Shown: positions 17,431-28,246, numbered from the stretch's first letter. The stretch is 64,000 bases of DNA from Desulfobacteraceae bacterium (GCA_011391695.1 JAABQB010000006.1:1-64000), one strand, 5' to 3'. Translations and numbers: made by a program. Notes: generated by a model not told the origin, from the letters alone.

Positions 17431-19404
17431 ATGGAAAAAGAAGAATCAAGTTCTAAAAAATCAATAAATCCCAAGGATGTTACAATTTGTGAAGCCACGG
17501 CAAGAATGCTTGAAAAAGCTAAAAAAGACGGCGTTGAAACGGCTTTCGACAGGGCTTTAAACATGAAGGCATGCCCTATAGGCGCCGACTCTGCTTGCTG
17601 CAAGCATTGCGCAATGGGGCCATGCAGGCTTAACTCAAAAGATCCGTACGGGAAAGTAGGAGTATGCGGAGCAACGATAGATACAATCATGGCGAGAAAT
17701 TTCGCCCGCATGGTTGCTTCTGGAGCCGCATGCCATAATGACCACGGAATGGCGATGCTCGCTCTTTTCAGAGAAGTCGCAAACGGAACCAACGAAGATT
17801 ATAAAATCAAGGATCCGCATAAGCTTGCAGAGGTTGCCCGCTCGGTTGGCATTGAAGTTGAAGGACGAAGCACACAAGAGATAGCATTGGATTTGTATAA
17901 GGAACTCGAAAGGACATATACACAGGTTGAAGGCGAGATTCCTTTTGCGAAAAGGGTGCCCGAAAAAACTCTTGAGACATGGCGCAAGCACGGAATAGTC
18001 CCGAGAGGAGCCATGCGTGAAATTATGGAGCTTATGAACAGGACACACATGGGGGTTGATCAGCATTATGAAAACCTCACAAAGCAGTGCAGCAGGACTG
18101 CGCTTGCGGACGGCTGGGGCGGATCGATGGTTGCAACCGAAATCTGCGACATCCTGTTTGGAACGCCAACTCCGGTGAGCGCTGAAGTAAACATGGGCGT
18201 TTTGAAGGAGAACGAGGTCAATATTATTGTTCACGGTCACGAACCTAATCTTTTTGAGTCGATGCTGGTCTCGGTCAACGAACCGTCTCTTGTAACAGCT
18301 GCGAAAGATGCGGGCGCTAAGGGCATTAATCTTGTCGGAATGTGCTGTTCCGGAGCTGAAATGCTTTCCCGTCACGGAATTCCTCATGCAGGAAACTTCA
18401 TGTCAACGGAAGCTATCCTTGTAACGGGAGCTGTTGACGCAATGGCCGTTGATATCCAGTGCATCAAGCAGGGCCTTGTCAAAGTCGCCGAATGCTATGA
18501 TACGTATCTTTTTACAACCAATCCGCGATGCCATATCGAAGGCGCACCGCATATCGAATTTAATGAACATGATCCGAGAGCCTGCACAGATGAAATCGTT
18601 ATAAAGGCGATTACAAGGTTTAAAAACCGTAAGGCTCCCATTGATATTCCGAAGATAAAGAATATCGGAATTCACGGTTTTTCGCATGAGTACATCAATT
18701 ACATGCTGGGAGGCACTTTCAGGGGAAGCTATACTCCTTTGAATGACAATATAATAAACGGACGAATACGCGGAGTCGCCGGTGTAGTCGGCTGCACCAA
18801 TCCGAGGGTACGGCAGGACTGGGTGCACGTCGAACTTGTTAAAGAACTGATTAAAAACGATGTCCTGGTGCTTCAGACCGGATGTTCCCAGATTTCGCTG
18901 GCAAAAGCCGGACTCTATACTCCTGAAGCTGCCTGTTTTGCAGGACCCGGTTTAAGGGAAGTCTGCGAAACTGTCGGCATGCCTCCAGTCCTTGGAATGG
19001 GATCATGTGTGGACAACAGCCGGATTCTGGTTGCCGCATCCCAGATGGTCAAGGAAGGCGGCCTTGGAAACAGCATAGCGGACCTTCCTGTGGCAGGAGC
19101 TGCACCCGAATGGATGAGCGAAAAGGCGATTTGTATCGGGCAATACTTTGTCGCTTCGGGCGTTTATACGGTCTTTGGAGTGACCTTCCCGATAATAGAA
19201 AACACAAAGTTTCATAAGCTTCTGTTTGAGGGACTTGAACAGCAGGGATTCGGGAAATGGGGATTTACTCCTGATCCTTACGAAATGGCAAAAATGATGA
19301 TTGCCCATATCGACAAGAAAAGAAGCGCTCTCGGCCTTGACAAGGGAAAAGAGAGGGTGCTTGTGGATATGGCCGCCCGGAGAGAGATGTCCGCCGCGGC
19401 ATAA
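17431..19404 (+). CDS. cooS: Anaerobic Ni-Fe carbon monoxide dehydrogenase, catalytic subunit
   Basis: It catalyses reversible CO oxidation to CO2 at a Ni-Fe-S C-cluster. The N-terminal Cys-rich segment CPIGADSACCKHCAMGPCRL supplies the B and D clusters, with C-cluster cysteines further on (GMCCSGAE, TTNPRCHIEG, QTGCSQ, GSCVDNS). 657 residues is the full family length. The SD GGGAGG lies 6 nt before the ATG. No cooF ferredoxin, cooC maturation ATPase, or acetyl-CoA synthase gene is next to it, so it is a single-gene locus; ferredoxin is the likely partner. It could protect against CO or feed reductant. An operator-like palindrome precedes it. Confidence 0.95.
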   Translation: MEKEESSSKKSINPKDVTICEATARMLEKAKKDGVETAFDRALNMKACPIGADSACCKHCAMGPCRLNSKDPYGKVGVCGATIDTIMARNFARMVASGAACHNDHGMAMLALFREVANGTNEDYKIKDPHKLAEVARSVGIEVEGRSTQEIALDLYKELERTYTQVEGEIPFAKRVPEKTLETWRKHGIVPRGAMREIMELMNRTHMGVDQHYENLTKQCSRTALADGWGGSMVATEICDILFGTPTPVSAEVNMGVLKENEVNIIVHGHEPNLFESMLVSVNEPSLVTAAKDAGAKGINLVGMCCSGAEMLSRHGIPHAGNFMSTEAILVTGAVDAMAVDIQCIKQGLVKVAECYDTYLFTTNPRCHIEGAPHIEFNEHDPRACTDEIVIKAITRFKNRKAPIDIPKIKNIGIHGFSHEYINYMLGGTFRGSYTPLNDNIINGRIRGVAGVVGCTNPRVRQDWVHVELVKELIKNDVLVLQTGCSQISLAKAGLYTPEAACFAGPGLREVCETVGMPPVLGMGSCVDNSRILVAASQMVKEGGLGNSIADLPVAGAAPEWMSEKAICIGQYFVASGVYTVFGVTFPIIENTKFHKLLFEGLEQQGFGKWGFTPDPYEMAKMMIAHIDKKRSALGLDKGKERVLVDMAARREMSAAA

Positions 19405-19462
19405 AAAAAAGGGTTCAAAGGGCCAAGGATTCGATGATTCAGGTGATCGGGCCAAAACAGCA

Positions 19463-19498
19463 TTTGCTAACTCCGTTCTTTACTGCGGAGTTAGCAAA
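19463..19498. terminator. Bidirectional hairpin between convergent genes
   Basis: TTTGCTAACTCCG and CGGAGTTAGCAAA form a perfect 13-bp stem around a 10-nt loop, between the cooS stop and the nitroreductase stop on the other strand. Confidence 0.75.
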
Positions 19499-19509
19499 CA
19501 ATATTATTT

Positions 19510-19995
19510 TTATCCCACAATCAATTCATCCAGCGAACGCTTGGGAACGTGATGCACGCCGTTTTCATCCCTCCAGTACTTTATGTCGCCGTTTGGGCCA
19601 AGAGGTTTAATAACGACAATCTCTTTCGGTTTCCCTATCGCAACAACAAGCAGTATTTCATATTGATCAGGTATGTTAAGATCCCTTCTGAGAGAATCCT
19701 TGCTTATGGAGCCTATTATGCATCCGCCAAGTTCTTTCTCTGCGGCTCCGAGAAGAATGCTCTGTACGGCGATACCCGGATCATATCCGAAAGCGTCTTT
19801 CAGCCGTTTGTCTCCCAGCACAATGATATAAGCCGCAGGTCTTTCTCCTTCAACCGGCCCCGGCCAGTTTTTCAGATACGCGGCCCATGCCAGATTCCGG
19901 AATATCAGTTCATTCTTTTCAGGCTCGGATGAAAGAATATATTTCAAAGGCTGGATATTTGCTCCGGAAGCAGAGAGCCTTGCCATGCGTCTCAA
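19510..19995 (-). pseudogene. Nitroreductase-family gene lacking its 5' end
   Basis: The protein matches the FMN nitroreductase fold (ARLSASGANIQPLKYIL, AAYLKNWPGPVEG, DPGIAVQSILLGAAEKELGGC). The usual N-terminal helix with the Arg residues that hold the FMN phosphate (an R-S-x-R region, ~20-25 residues) is missing. The frame runs upstream only as far as a TGA at 20011-20013, giving SYHSLRRMARL, so the break is at about 20000-20010, next to the acquired-looking transporter. The ORF-track start is a TTG with no SD. Either a remnant or a shortened protein unable to bind FMN normally. The family call is firm; calling it inactive is inference. Confidence 0.65.
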
Positions 19996-20079
19996 ACTGT
20001 GATAGCTGTTTCACCTCAAAAAATTGAACCGTTATGTATTTCGTGTCGTTTATGTTTAAGAAGTTGAACAAGGAGCAAC

Positions 20080-20958
20080 TTGAAAACAAAACACTGGATC
20101 GCCTTCATCACACTTGGCCTTATCTGGAGTTCGTCTTTTCTCTGGATCAAAATAGGCGTTCAGGAGATCGGTCCCACATCGCTGGTTGCATTTAGGGTGT
20201 TATTTGGTGCACTTACGGCAGGTGCTATTGCACTCTATCTAAAATCGGAATGGCCGACTGATTTAAAGACCCTGGCCAACTTTGCCATAATCGGACCCAC
20301 CAGCCTTGCCATTCCCATCTTCCTCATCTCTTGGGGCGAGCAAACCATCGATTCAGCAGTAGCGTCTGTTCTGAATGCCACAGTCCCGCTGTTCACAATA
20401 GTCATTTCACACTTATGGCTTCAGGATGACAAAATGACTCCTCAAAAAGTGACCGGCCTGCTCATCGGCTTCGCAGGCATCCTGATCCTTTTCAGCAGGG
20501 ACCTGCTCGCCAGCAGACACACCAATGTTCTCGGTCAGCTTGCAGTCGTACTCGCATCTCTTTTCTATGCGGGCAGCGCGGTCTTCACACGCAAGGTAAC
20601 CGCGCATGTGCAAGGCATGTCACGCAATGCGCTTCCACTCATCACTGCCACCTTCTTCGTGTGGATCATCGGCCCAATCTCAGGAAAACCAATTTTGATT
20701 CCAGCCCTTCCGATTACGTGGGTCGCCGTCTTTTGGCTCGGCGTATTCGGCTCAGGCTTTGCCATGCTCATGTTTTATTATCTACTGCATGAGATCGGTC
20801 CAACGCGAACATCACTCGTCACATATATATTTCCCGTTGGAGGCGTCATCCTCGGCGTACTCTTTCTCGGTGAACAACTTTACTGGCAGCTGCTCGCTGG
20901 CTCTGCGCTTATCCTCGCAAGTCTTTTCGTGGTAAATTACAAACCTAAAAAGTTATGA
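20080..20958 (+). CDS. EamA/DMT-family transporter
   Basis: Ten predicted membrane helices are arranged as two EamA repeats (first ~5-140, second ~150-288). The family exports amino acids, metabolites or drugs; the substrate is unknown. The TTG start at 20080 is supported by a strong SD (AAGGAG, 4 nt). Codon choice (many ATC, CTC, GGC, TTC codons) differs from neighbouring genes, which favour A/T-ending codons, and the gene lies against a truncated nitroreductase, so horizontal acquisition at this spot is likely. Confidence 0.85.
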   Translation: MKTKHWIAFITLGLIWSSSFLWIKIGVQEIGPTSLVAFRVLFGALTAGAIALYLKSEWPTDLKTLANFAIIGPTSLAIPIFLISWGEQTIDSAVASVLNATVPLFTIVISHLWLQDDKMTPQKVTGLLIGFAGILILFSRDLLASRHTNVLGQLAVVLASLFYAGSAVFTRKVTAHVQGMSRNALPLITATFFVWIIGPISGKPILIPALPITWVAVFWLGVFGSGFAMLMFYYLLHEIGPTRTSLVTYIFPVGGVILGVLFLGEQLYWQLLAGSALILASLFVVNYKPKKL

Positions 20959-20964
20959 ACCACA

Positions 20965-23900
20965 TCATTTCAAGCCGGAATTATCCAAACCACCTTCATT
21001 CTCTTTCTTGGTATGATCCGATTCCCAGCGTTTATCGAGATAATACAAAACAGGAACAGTCATTCTGGAAAAGAGCAGCGACGCCACTTCCCCGGCCATA
21101 AGAGAGATGGCAAGACCCTGGAAAATCGGATCAAAGAGTATGACGGAAGCTCCTACCACCACGGCAGCGGCAGTAAGCATCATGGGCCTGAAGCGCACGG
21201 CACCTGCGTCAATCACGGCGAGATCAAGAGGCATTCCCTGTGCAACTCGGAGTTCAATAAAATCGACAAGTATAATCGAATTTCTCACAACGATCCCGGC
21301 TCCCGCTATAAAGCCTATCATCGATGTCGCGGTAAAAAAGGCGCCCATCAGCCAGTGAGCAGGGAGTATTCCTATAAGGGAAAAAGGGATTGCCGCCATT
21401 ATCACAAGCGGGGTTGAAAAGGAATGGAACCAGCCTACGACGAGCACGAATATCAGAACAAGAACCACTCCGAATGCTATTCCAAGATCCCTGAAGACCT
21501 CGTAGGTTATATGCCATTCACCGTCCCATTTTATTGAAAACCTGCGCTCTGTTTCAGGAACTGCCGAAGTGTGCTGGATAATTTTATAGCCTTCGGGGAT
21601 GGTTATTGAATCAATTTTTTTTCTCATCTCAAGAATGGCATAAACAGGGCTTTCCTTTTCTCCGGCAACATCGCCGGTAACATAAACAACCGGCATGAGG
21701 TTTTTGTGGTATATGCTCCTGTCCATATCGGTTCTGCCTGCTTTTACCAGGCTGGAAAGAGGTATGAGGCTGCCGTCTTTCCGGGAAATCTTTATTGCTT
21801 CAAGTTTTTCAATTCCAGCGCGCTCTGAAAGAGGCATTTTCAAAAAGATAGGGACATCCTCTTTTTCGCGAGGCTGATGAAGCAGCCCGGCCTGTCTCCC
21901 CGATAGTGCGAGTTCCAGAGTACCTGTTATCTGAGTAAGGCTTATACCGTGAAGGGCCGCCTTCTCCTTATCAACAGCCAGGTTATATCTCGGCTGATTT
22001 TCTTCCATGTACCAGTCAACATCCACCACGCCGGGAGTCTCTTCGAATATTTTCTTTACATTTTCGGCAAGTTGTCGCTGGCGGCTGTAATCGGGACCGT
22101 ATATTTCTGCAATAAGAGTTGAAAGAACAGGCGGACCGGGAGGCACTTCAGCAACTTTTATCCTGGCATTATACTTTTCGGCAATTTTTTGCAACGGCGG
22201 ACGTACGCGCTTTGCTATTTCATGACTCTGGTCTTTTCGCCGCCCCTTTCCCGCAAGATTCACCTGGATGTCAGCCACGTTAGGCCCCCTGCGTAAAAAA
22301 TAATGGCGCACGAGGCCGTTGAAATTGAAGGGACCGGCAGTTCCCGCGTAGATTTCATAATCGACAACTTCATTCACTGTTTTAATGTAATCTCCCATTT
22401 CAACGGCTGCCGACAGAGTCGTTTCAAGAGTTGAATATTCGGGCATGTCTATTATTATCTGGAATTCACTCTTGTTGTCGAACGGAAGCATCTTGACGTG
22501 AACTTTTTCTATCAATACGAGAGCGCAGGAAGCTAATAGCAGAGCAGCAACTATAATTATAAAAGCCGTACGCCAGAATGGTTTTGTAATCAGGGGGGTC
22601 ATGACCCGGCGATAAAGTTGCGTGCTCCAACCCTCTTTTTCATGGCCTTCCTCTTTATTCTCCGTATGTTTGATAAGCCTGACGGATGCCCATGGGGTCA
22701 CAATAAACGCCACAAGAAGCGAAAAAATCATCGCGGCAGAAGCACCAACCGGGATCGGGCGCATATAGGGTCCCATGAGGCCGCCCACAAAGGCCATTGG
22801 AAGTATCGCTGCTATAACGGTAAAAGTTGCAAGTATGGTCGGATTCCCGACTTCATCGACAGCTTCTATTGCAACTTTATGCTTCGGGCGACCCTTATTT
22901 TCAGGAAGCCTGTAGTGGCGGACTATGTTTTCAACAATAACTATGGCGTCATCAACGAGAATTCCGATTGAAAATATGAGGGCGAAAAGAGTTATCCGGT
23001 TTAAGGTATAGCCGTAAAGGAAGAATACGGACAGAGTCAAGGCCAGAGTAACAGGAATGGCAAGGGCAACGATACCTGATTCCCGCCGGCCGAGAGTAAA
23101 CCAGATGAGTATTGACACTGAAACGATGGCAATAAGCATGTGCAAAAGGAGTTCATCCGATTTTTCTTTTGACGTCTCACCATAGTGCCTTGTTATGGCC
23201 ATGTTTATGTTGTCGGGGATAATCGTTCCCTTTGCATCTTCTATTCTTGCAAGGACCCTGTTTGCGACTGTTATGGCATTTGTACCTTTCCTTTTTGCCA
23301 GAGTAAGGGTGACGGCCGGCCTTATGCCTTCGGGCAGGGCACCGCCTGAAATCTTTTTTTCTTGTGCGGCGGGACCCGTTCCAAAAAAGACGTACTGGTC
23401 GGGTTCAACCGGTCCGTCCGAAACAGAAGCTACATCCTGGAGAAATACCGGTCTTCCATCATGAACAGATACCACGATCCTTTTTACATCTTCAGCGTCT
23501 TTAAGGAATCCGCCGGTATGAACAATAACCTGACCTTCCTGTGACGGGTAAGATCCCGGATCAGATTCCTTGTTGGCGGCGCATACCATGGAGTAAACAA
23601 GTTCAGGATCAAGACCGAAAGCTGAAAGCCTTACAGGATCGATACTTACTTGAACCTGACGGCGTTCTCCACCGATCATGGTCGTTATGGATACGTTATC
23701 TTCGCGTTTTGCAATGTTTTCAACTTCTGCGGCAACACGCCTTAACGTATAATGATCAGCATCTTTTCCCCAGAAAGTCAAAGCAAGAATAGGCACATCG
23801 TCTATGTAACGGGGTTTGACAAGCGGAGGAGAGACGGAGCACGGGATTCTGTCCATGTTTGCCATTAGCTTTGACTGAAGCCGGACAATAGCCCCTTCTT

Positions 23901-24222
23901 CGTCCTGCCCGACAAAAAAACGGACAATAGCCATAGACATGCCTGGACTTGATGTTGAGTATATGTATTCTACACCGGGAATTTCCCATAAAAGCTTTTC
24001 CATGGGGGAGGTAACGCGCTCTTCCACCTCTTTTGCGCTTGCACCCGGCATGGCAACGAAGATATCAATCATGGGAACTATGATCTGGGGCTCTTCTTCC
24101 CTCGGCAGCGCAATAACAGATGCTATTCCCAGAAGGATAGACGCGATAATTATTAGAGGGGTCAGCTTTGATTCAATGAAAAAATCGGCAATTTTTCCTG
24201 CCACGCCGGTTTTAAGATTCAT
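20965..24222 (-). CDS. RND efflux pump, inner-membrane permease
   Basis: 1085 residues with the RND layout: TM1, a large periplasmic loop (~40-340), TM2-6, a second loop (~560-870) and TM7-12. The proton-relay motif [13 protein letters not shown] in TM4 has two Asp, as in hydrophobe/amphiphile exporters (AcrB type), not the single Asp of CusA-type metal pumps. It works with the adaptor encoded just upstream; their reading frames overlap by 4 bases. No outer-membrane TolC-type gene is adjacent, so the third component must be elsewhere. The substrate cannot be inferred. Confidence 0.93.
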   Translation of the reverse strand: MNLKTGVAGKIADFFIESKLTPLIIIASILLGIASVIALPREEEPQIIVPMIDIFVAMPGASAKEVEERVTSPMEKLLWEIPGVEYIYSTSSPGMSMAIVRFFVGQDEEGAIVRLQSKLMANMDRIPCSVSPPLVKPRYIDDVPILALTFWGKDADHYTLRRVAAEVENIAKREDNVSITTMIGGERRQVQVSIDPVRLSAFGLDPELVYSMVCAANKESDPGSYPSQEGQVIVHTGGFLKDAEDVKRIVVSVHDGRPVFLQDVASVSDGPVEPDQYVFFGTGPAAQEKKISGGALPEGIRPAVTLTLAKRKGTNAITVANRVLARIEDAKGTIIPDNINMAITRHYGETSKEKSDELLLHMLIAIVSVSILIWFTLGRRESGIVALAIPVTLALTLSVFFLYGYTLNRITLFALIFSIGILVDDAIVIVENIVRHYRLPENKGRPKHKVAIEAVDEVGNPTILATFTVIAAILPMAFVGGLMGPYMRPIPVGASAAMIFSLLVAFIVTPWASVRLIKHTENKEEGHEKEGWSTQLYRRVMTPLITKPFWRTAFIIIVAALLLASCALVLIEKVHVKMLPFDNKSEFQIIIDMPEYSTLETTLSAAVEMGDYIKTVNEVVDYEIYAGTAGPFNFNGLVRHYFLRRGPNVADIQVNLAGKGRRKDQSHEIAKRVRPPLQKIAEKYNARIKVAEVPPGPPVLSTLIAEIYGPDYSRQRQLAENVKKIFEETPGVVDVDWYMEENQPRYNLAVDKEKAALHGISLTQITGTLELALSGRQAGLLHQPREKEDVPIFLKMPLSERAGIEKLEAIKISRKDGSLIPLSSLVKAGRTDMDRSIYHKNLMPVVYVTGDVAGEKESPVYAILEMRKKIDSITIPEGYKIIQHTSAVPETERRFSIKWDGEWHITYEVFRDLGIAFGVVLVLIFVLVVGWFHSFSTPLVIMAAIPFSLIGILPAHWLMGAFFTATSMIGFIAGAGIVVRNSIILVDFIELRVAQGMPLDLAVIDAGAVRFRPMMLTAAAVVVGASVILFDPIFQGLAISLMAGEVASLLFSRMTVPVLYYLDKRWESDHTKKENEGGLDNSGLK

Positions 24223-25385
24223 GGTGACATCTCCACGCTCATTCCGTCAGCCGTATTCGGCGGCGGATCCGGCAAGTAGAGGTCTCCAGGCTTTAAGCCG
24301 GAAAGAATTTCCACTGATTTGTCAAATGACTTGCCGGTGCGGATAATCCTGTAACGGGCTTTTTTGTCATCATCAATAACATATATTCCTGTTAACTGGC
24401 CCTGGTTTACCAAAGCTGAAGAAGGAATCAAAAGCATTCTAACTTCTTCTGAAGGAATCTGAACCCTGGCATACATTCCGGTGTGAATATCGTCTTGCAT
24501 TTTAAAATTAATCTTGACTAAAAAAGAACGGGTTTTGCTGTCAGCTGCCGTTACTAAAGCGCTGATCACTCCTTCAAGAGCAAGATCATTAGCGGCCTGG
24601 ATGATGATATTAACTTTTTTACCGGTACCGGCATTTTGCACGTGCCTTTCCGGAACAACCAGTTCAATGTAATATCCTTCTCTTCCTTCAATGCCGAGCA
24701 AGGGGCTTCCCGGGGAAGCAAGATCTCCGGCTTCGATCATTTTGGCAGTGACCAGAGCGTCGTAGGGCGCAGTAATTATAGAATCCTTATTGAATGACTT
24801 CGCTGACGCGAGGTTGGCTTCGGCCTGTTTTATTCTGTGGCTTGCAGCCTGAACCATTGCTTCAGCCTGCGAGAGGGCGGCATCAGCCTGATTGTTCCGT
24901 GCTTCTACTTCTTCAAATTCCTGCCTGCTGATCGATTCATCTTTTAAAAGGTTTTGATAACGCCGGTATGTTGCGCCCGCAAGTTTTGCTGAGGCTCTGG
25001 CCGAATCGGCTCCTGCGAGAGCCGCTGTGTGCGCTCTGACTGCTTCCGCAGCAGCCTCTTCAGCCTGCTGCAATTGCGCCTCCACCTGGCTGTTATCGAG
25101 AAGAATGAGTATATCGCCCTTCTTCACGAAATCGCCTTCTTTTACATTTATCGCTTTTACTGCGGCCATCAGCTTGCTTGACAGGGTGCTTGAATCTGTC
25201 GCACGGACTGTTCCAATTGCTTCGTAGATAAGCGTCTGCTTTTCAATCCGCGCCTCCGAAATCAGGGTCTTTATATATCCGGGTATTTCCTCTTTTGAGT
25301 TGCCGGGTTCTATCTTCTCGCTGCAGCCTGAAAAAGCGATAATCAATAAATATATTATTAAAATTGACGCTGTTCTTTGAAGCAT
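24219..25385 (-). CDS. RND periplasmic adaptor (membrane fusion) lipoprotein
   Basis: A lipobox (IIAFSGC, Cys about residue 21) anchors the protein. The membrane-proximal/lipoyl parts ([19 protein letters not shown]) flank an Ala/Glu-rich alpha-helical hairpin (~residues 105-200), followed by the beta-barrel ([18 protein letters not shown]) and a C-terminal domain. It bridges the RND permease and an outer-membrane channel. It is the first gene of a two-gene operon; the stop overlaps the permease start. No regulator gene is adjacent. Confidence 0.92.
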   Translation of the reverse strand: MLQRTASILIIYLLIIAFSGCSEKIEPGNSKEEIPGYIKTLISEARIEKQTLIYEAIGTVRATDSSTLSSKLMAAVKAINVKEGDFVKKGDILILLDNSQVEAQLQQAEEAAAEAVRAHTAALAGADSARASAKLAGATYRRYQNLLKDESISRQEFEEVEARNNQADAALSQAEAMVQAASHRIKQAEANLASAKSFNKDSIITAPYDALVTAKMIEAGDLASPGSPLLGIEGREGYYIELVVPERHVQNAGTGKKVNIIIQAANDLALEGVISALVTAADSKTRSFLVKINFKMQDDIHTGMYARVQIPSEEVRMLLIPSSALVNQGQLTGIYVIDDDKKARYRIIRTGKSFDKSVEILSGLKPGDLYLPDPPPNTADGMSVEMSP

Positions 25386-25444
25386 ATCGTATTCCCCTCG
25401 GTTTTTTAACTTACATGTGTCCAGCTTTGGTTTCCGGACGGATA

Positions 25445-28108
25445 CTAATTGAAATTTCTGAATATTGTAAGCATATTCGGGTGATGAATCTCCTCTTTCA
25501 TATCAACCGTGTGGCAAATACTGCAGTTTTTATTTGCTCCTATGGGATAGCGGTTTTTCTGATACATGAGAGGCTGAAAATTAGCTCTTTCATCTCCGAA
25601 TATGTTTGTAGCCGGATACTCTGCATGTGTTATTCCATGGCATGCCGGACACATGATTCCGGCCTCGTCTGAACGCATTTTGTATAGAGATTTAGTATCC
25701 CTGGTCCACATGTTTTGAGGCGACTGGTCCGTATCCGGAGGATTAAAACCGATATGACAGTTTAAACAGTCGGGCTGGTTTGCCCATGGCTTTCTTGGTT
25801 CAATCTGTGTAACAGAATCCGCCAGTCTTGGATAAAGATGTTTCATTAGCTTTTCAGCACTTTTTACACCCTTATTTTTTTCATATACCAGAAGACTTAA
25901 GGCATGATCTTCCATTTTCCCATGGCAGTTTGAGCACTCAAGACCGACATTGCTGTGAATGCCTCTGTAACTTTTTGAGAATCCGGATGAAGGATGGCAG
26001 TTGCTGCAGGGATCCGGATCATTTTTGGAGATATAATTGGCATGGAATCCATGTATGGATGCTGAAAGGTTTAGATGTTTTGCACTGGTGTCAGGGCTTG
26101 CCTGATCTTCGGAATGACATTTTGAGCACATTTGAGGATTCCCTGCCTGTGCAAGCTTTTCAAGATCAGTCCGGTTGGATCGGTCATGCGCCCTTACTAT
26201 ATCAAGGGCCGTTTCATCTGAAAGCCCGGTTACGCCGTTTTTTGCCCAGTTTCCGCCGTGGCATTTGCGGCATCCCATTTCGGTTGATGCCGGGACGGAA
26301 ATTCCGGTTGAGCAGAGTATTCGCCCATATTGAACATCTTTTGCCTCGATGTATATAACAGGGAAAGGAATATATGCCCCGTCTTTTCTGTAGGGAACTA
26401 CGGGGATATCGGCAGCTGAATATGCCATAATGTTTTCGTCATAATCCATTTTGCCTTCCGTTTTATTTCCCGACAAGCCCTCATTTTCTTTTATCTGGCG
26501 GCCGTAAAGAGCCTTTGAATGTTTCCAGAAATCGGTCTGCGAAGAGGGTGTGTCAAACCCATCCTCGATTCTGTAAGTCAATTCAATGTTGGCTGTAACA
26601 ATTTCAGGTGATTTCCCCCTTTTTATGAGCTGGGCGTATATGGTTGTTCCCGGGTTGGATAAACCGAAAAAGCGGTTGTTGTCTAAAATAGAGTGCATTC
26701 CCTGACCTGTCCAGCCGAGTAAAACATATTGGTCTTTCGATGGATCAAAAGGAAATGTTTTTGTTTTAAGGGAGGGAATTGAATGCTCGGAAGGGATTTC
26801 ATCCTTTCTGCCGTTTAGCTCCTTAACAATGTAGGCTGCAAGGGCCTTTACCTCTTTGCCGCTTCCCGGGAAAGGAGGCATATATTCATTTATCTTTCCC
26901 ATGCCGGTCAACATTGACTCCATACCGTAAAGTGAATATTTTTTGGCCGCTTTACGTATGTCATTTACAGGGCCTCCGACTGAGTGGCAGGAGATGCACA
27001 TAAACATGAAGATTTCCTTTCCTGCCATGAGTTGATTCTTGTCATCGATCTCTTTATTCATGGCCCATCGCGAATTTTTTAATATCCCGTTATTGCGTAT
27101 GAAATCAATTTCTTTTACCGGAATAGAGTTGGAATAAATATCTCCGTATATTACATACGGTCTTCTTCCGGCTTCCCTGATCCATTCGAAAGAGCCCATA
27201 TATAAAAGGCCCATTACAACAAGGCTGGAGGTTACAATAATTTTTAACGGAGAGGAAATGCGTACTGCCATCAGAACACCGCCTGCAAAGATAAGAGGCG
27301 AAAGAAATAAAAAGGCTTTTATAAATGGCGGGATTTCCGGTGAACTTTGCAGAATCATCAGTTTTTGGGGTTCGGGGAGGGAATTGATATACCATGATGC
27401 TGAAGCAATGAGAAAAATAAAAGGAATAATCAGCCATCTGGCGCAGTAGCTCTGTATTTTATTCCTCAAATCATTTTCCTTAATGACAGAAGAAGTAATA
27501 AAGCCGAAAAGCCCCGCAAGCATGAAAGCCATGAATGTCCTGAAAAAAAGAGACGGCCAGAAAGAGGGATTAAAAAAACCGTCCCAGAAGCTTTTGGTCG
27601 AAAGCCACTCCCCCGGAGTCAGCATGAATGTGACAATGCCATTGATTACAAAAAGCGAAAGCCATCCGAATACAAAATAAAGCCAGCCTACGGCAAGATG
27701 TTGCCTCCTGTTCATCTTCCCAAAGGTATAGTAATACACGAAAAGCGCAACAATCTCTCCAAGGAAAAAAACCCATTCCGTAGCGAAGCCGAAAACAAAA
27801 TTATGTATCAGAATAGATGTGGCGGCAGGGTTTAAAAGAGAGATGGTAAACCATATGCCAACACCTGTAATTGCTCCGAAGACCATGGAGACAAGAAGAA
27901 AAAATCTGGTATGCTTTCTGGTATATTCGAGAATACCGAAAGAGTTTTCCCTGTAGCCTTTCATTTCAGTCAGGACAAGGAACAGTCCGCCGCCGACAGC
28001 GAAATGAGCAACATAAACATGAATAACCGCGATGAAGGCGATAAGAAAACCGCCCCCAAGGAAATCAAGCTCCCAGACAGGATAGTTGATTATATAATTG
28101 TACGGCAT
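25445..28108 (-). CDS. CydA-like bd-superfamily subunit fused to an octahaem cytochrome c region
   Basis: Residues 1-~330 (from the ATG at 28108) are a membrane domain related to cytochrome bd subunit I. Aligned by eye with CydA at 34273-35577, it keeps the haem d His (VAHFAVGGG), the acidic pair (TEWVFFLGE) and the Glu next to the GRQPW-like motif (REAGRRPYVIYG). The haem b558 His position reads FFRTF and the Met is absent. Next comes a mono-haem c domain (CISCH, Met ligand in EYMPPFP), a ~130-residue beta-rich part without haems, then seven more CxxCH motifs (CRKCH, CSKCH, CSNCH twice, CLNCH, CPACH, CSICH). The ORF-track start 66 bp upstream runs towards a repeat, so 28108 is chosen; its SD is weak. 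Third gene of a HEAT / CydA-like operon. Confidence 0.85.
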   Translation of the reverse strand: MPYNYIINYPVWELDFLGGGFLIAFIAVIHVYVAHFAVGGGLFLVLTEMKGYRENSFGILEYTRKHTRFFLLVSMVFGAITGVGIWFTISLLNPAATSILIHNFVFGFATEWVFFLGEIVALFVYYYTFGKMNRRQHLAVGWLYFVFGWLSLFVINGIVTFMLTPGEWLSTKSFWDGFFNPSFWPSLFFRTFMAFMLAGLFGFITSSVIKENDLRNKIQSYCARWLIIPFIFLIASASWYINSLPEPQKLMILQSSPEIPPFIKAFLFLSPLIFAGGVLMAVRISSPLKIIVTSSLVVMGLLYMGSFEWIREAGRRPYVIYGDIYSNSIPVKEIDFIRNNGILKNSRWAMNKEIDDKNQLMAGKEIFMFMCISCHSVGGPVNDIRKAAKKYSLYGMESMLTGMGKINEYMPPFPGSGKEVKALAAYIVKELNGRKDEIPSEHSIPSLKTKTFPFDPSKDQYVLLGWTGQGMHSILDNNRFFGLSNPGTTIYAQLIKRGKSPEIVTANIELTYRIEDGFDTPSSQTDFWKHSKALYGRQIKENEGLSGNKTEGKMDYDENIMAYSAADIPVVPYRKDGAYIPFPVIYIEAKDVQYGRILCSTGISVPASTEMGCRKCHGGNWAKNGVTGLSDETALDIVRAHDRSNRTDLEKLAQAGNPQMCSKCHSEDQASPDTSAKHLNLSASIHGFHANYISKNDPDPCSNCHPSSGFSKSYRGIHSNVGLECSNCHGKMEDHALSLLVYEKNKGVKSAEKLMKHLYPRLADSVTQIEPRKPWANQPDCLNCHIGFNPPDTDQSPQNMWTRDTKSLYKMRSDEAGIMCPACHGITHAEYPATNIFGDERANFQPLMYQKNRYPIGANKNCSICHTVDMKEEIHHPNMLTIFRNFN

Positions 28109-28134
28109 TGTTCTAAACTCACTAAAACGGCTTT

Positions 28135-28246
28135 GTAAAAAGTCATTCTCACACAAAGACCACGGAGGACACAAAGAAAAACCTGAATGTTTTCAATAGA
28201 TTCTTCTTCGTGCCTTTGTGTCTTCGTGTGAACAATTGCTTTTTAC
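28135..28246. repeat. GTAAAAAGTCATTCTCACAC-ended repeat, copy 1
   Basis: This 112-bp element has imperfect terminal inverted repeats (GTAAAAAGTCATTCTCACACAAAG versus GTAAAAAGCAATTGTTCACACGAAG). An inverted, highly similar copy lies at 59862-59973. It sits between two genes of the oxidase operon, directly upstream of the translation start of the cytochrome fusion. Confidence 0.85.

Noticed and set aside
17635-18387. 250-residue ORF on the minus strand inside cooS
   Set aside because: It has no SD, no family resemblance and sits antisense to a conserved catalytic gene; it is a shadow frame.
20965-25385. CusA-type heavy-metal efflux for the RND pump
   Set aside because: The TM4 motif is [10 protein letters not shown] with two aspartates, typical of the hydrophobe/amphiphile group; the nearby copA does not imply the same substrate.
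25445-28108. CydA-like/multihaem fusion as a sequencing or assembly artefact joining two genes
   Set aside because: The frame is continuous for 887 codons, all eight haem motifs are in the same frame, and no repeat occurs at the domain junction.
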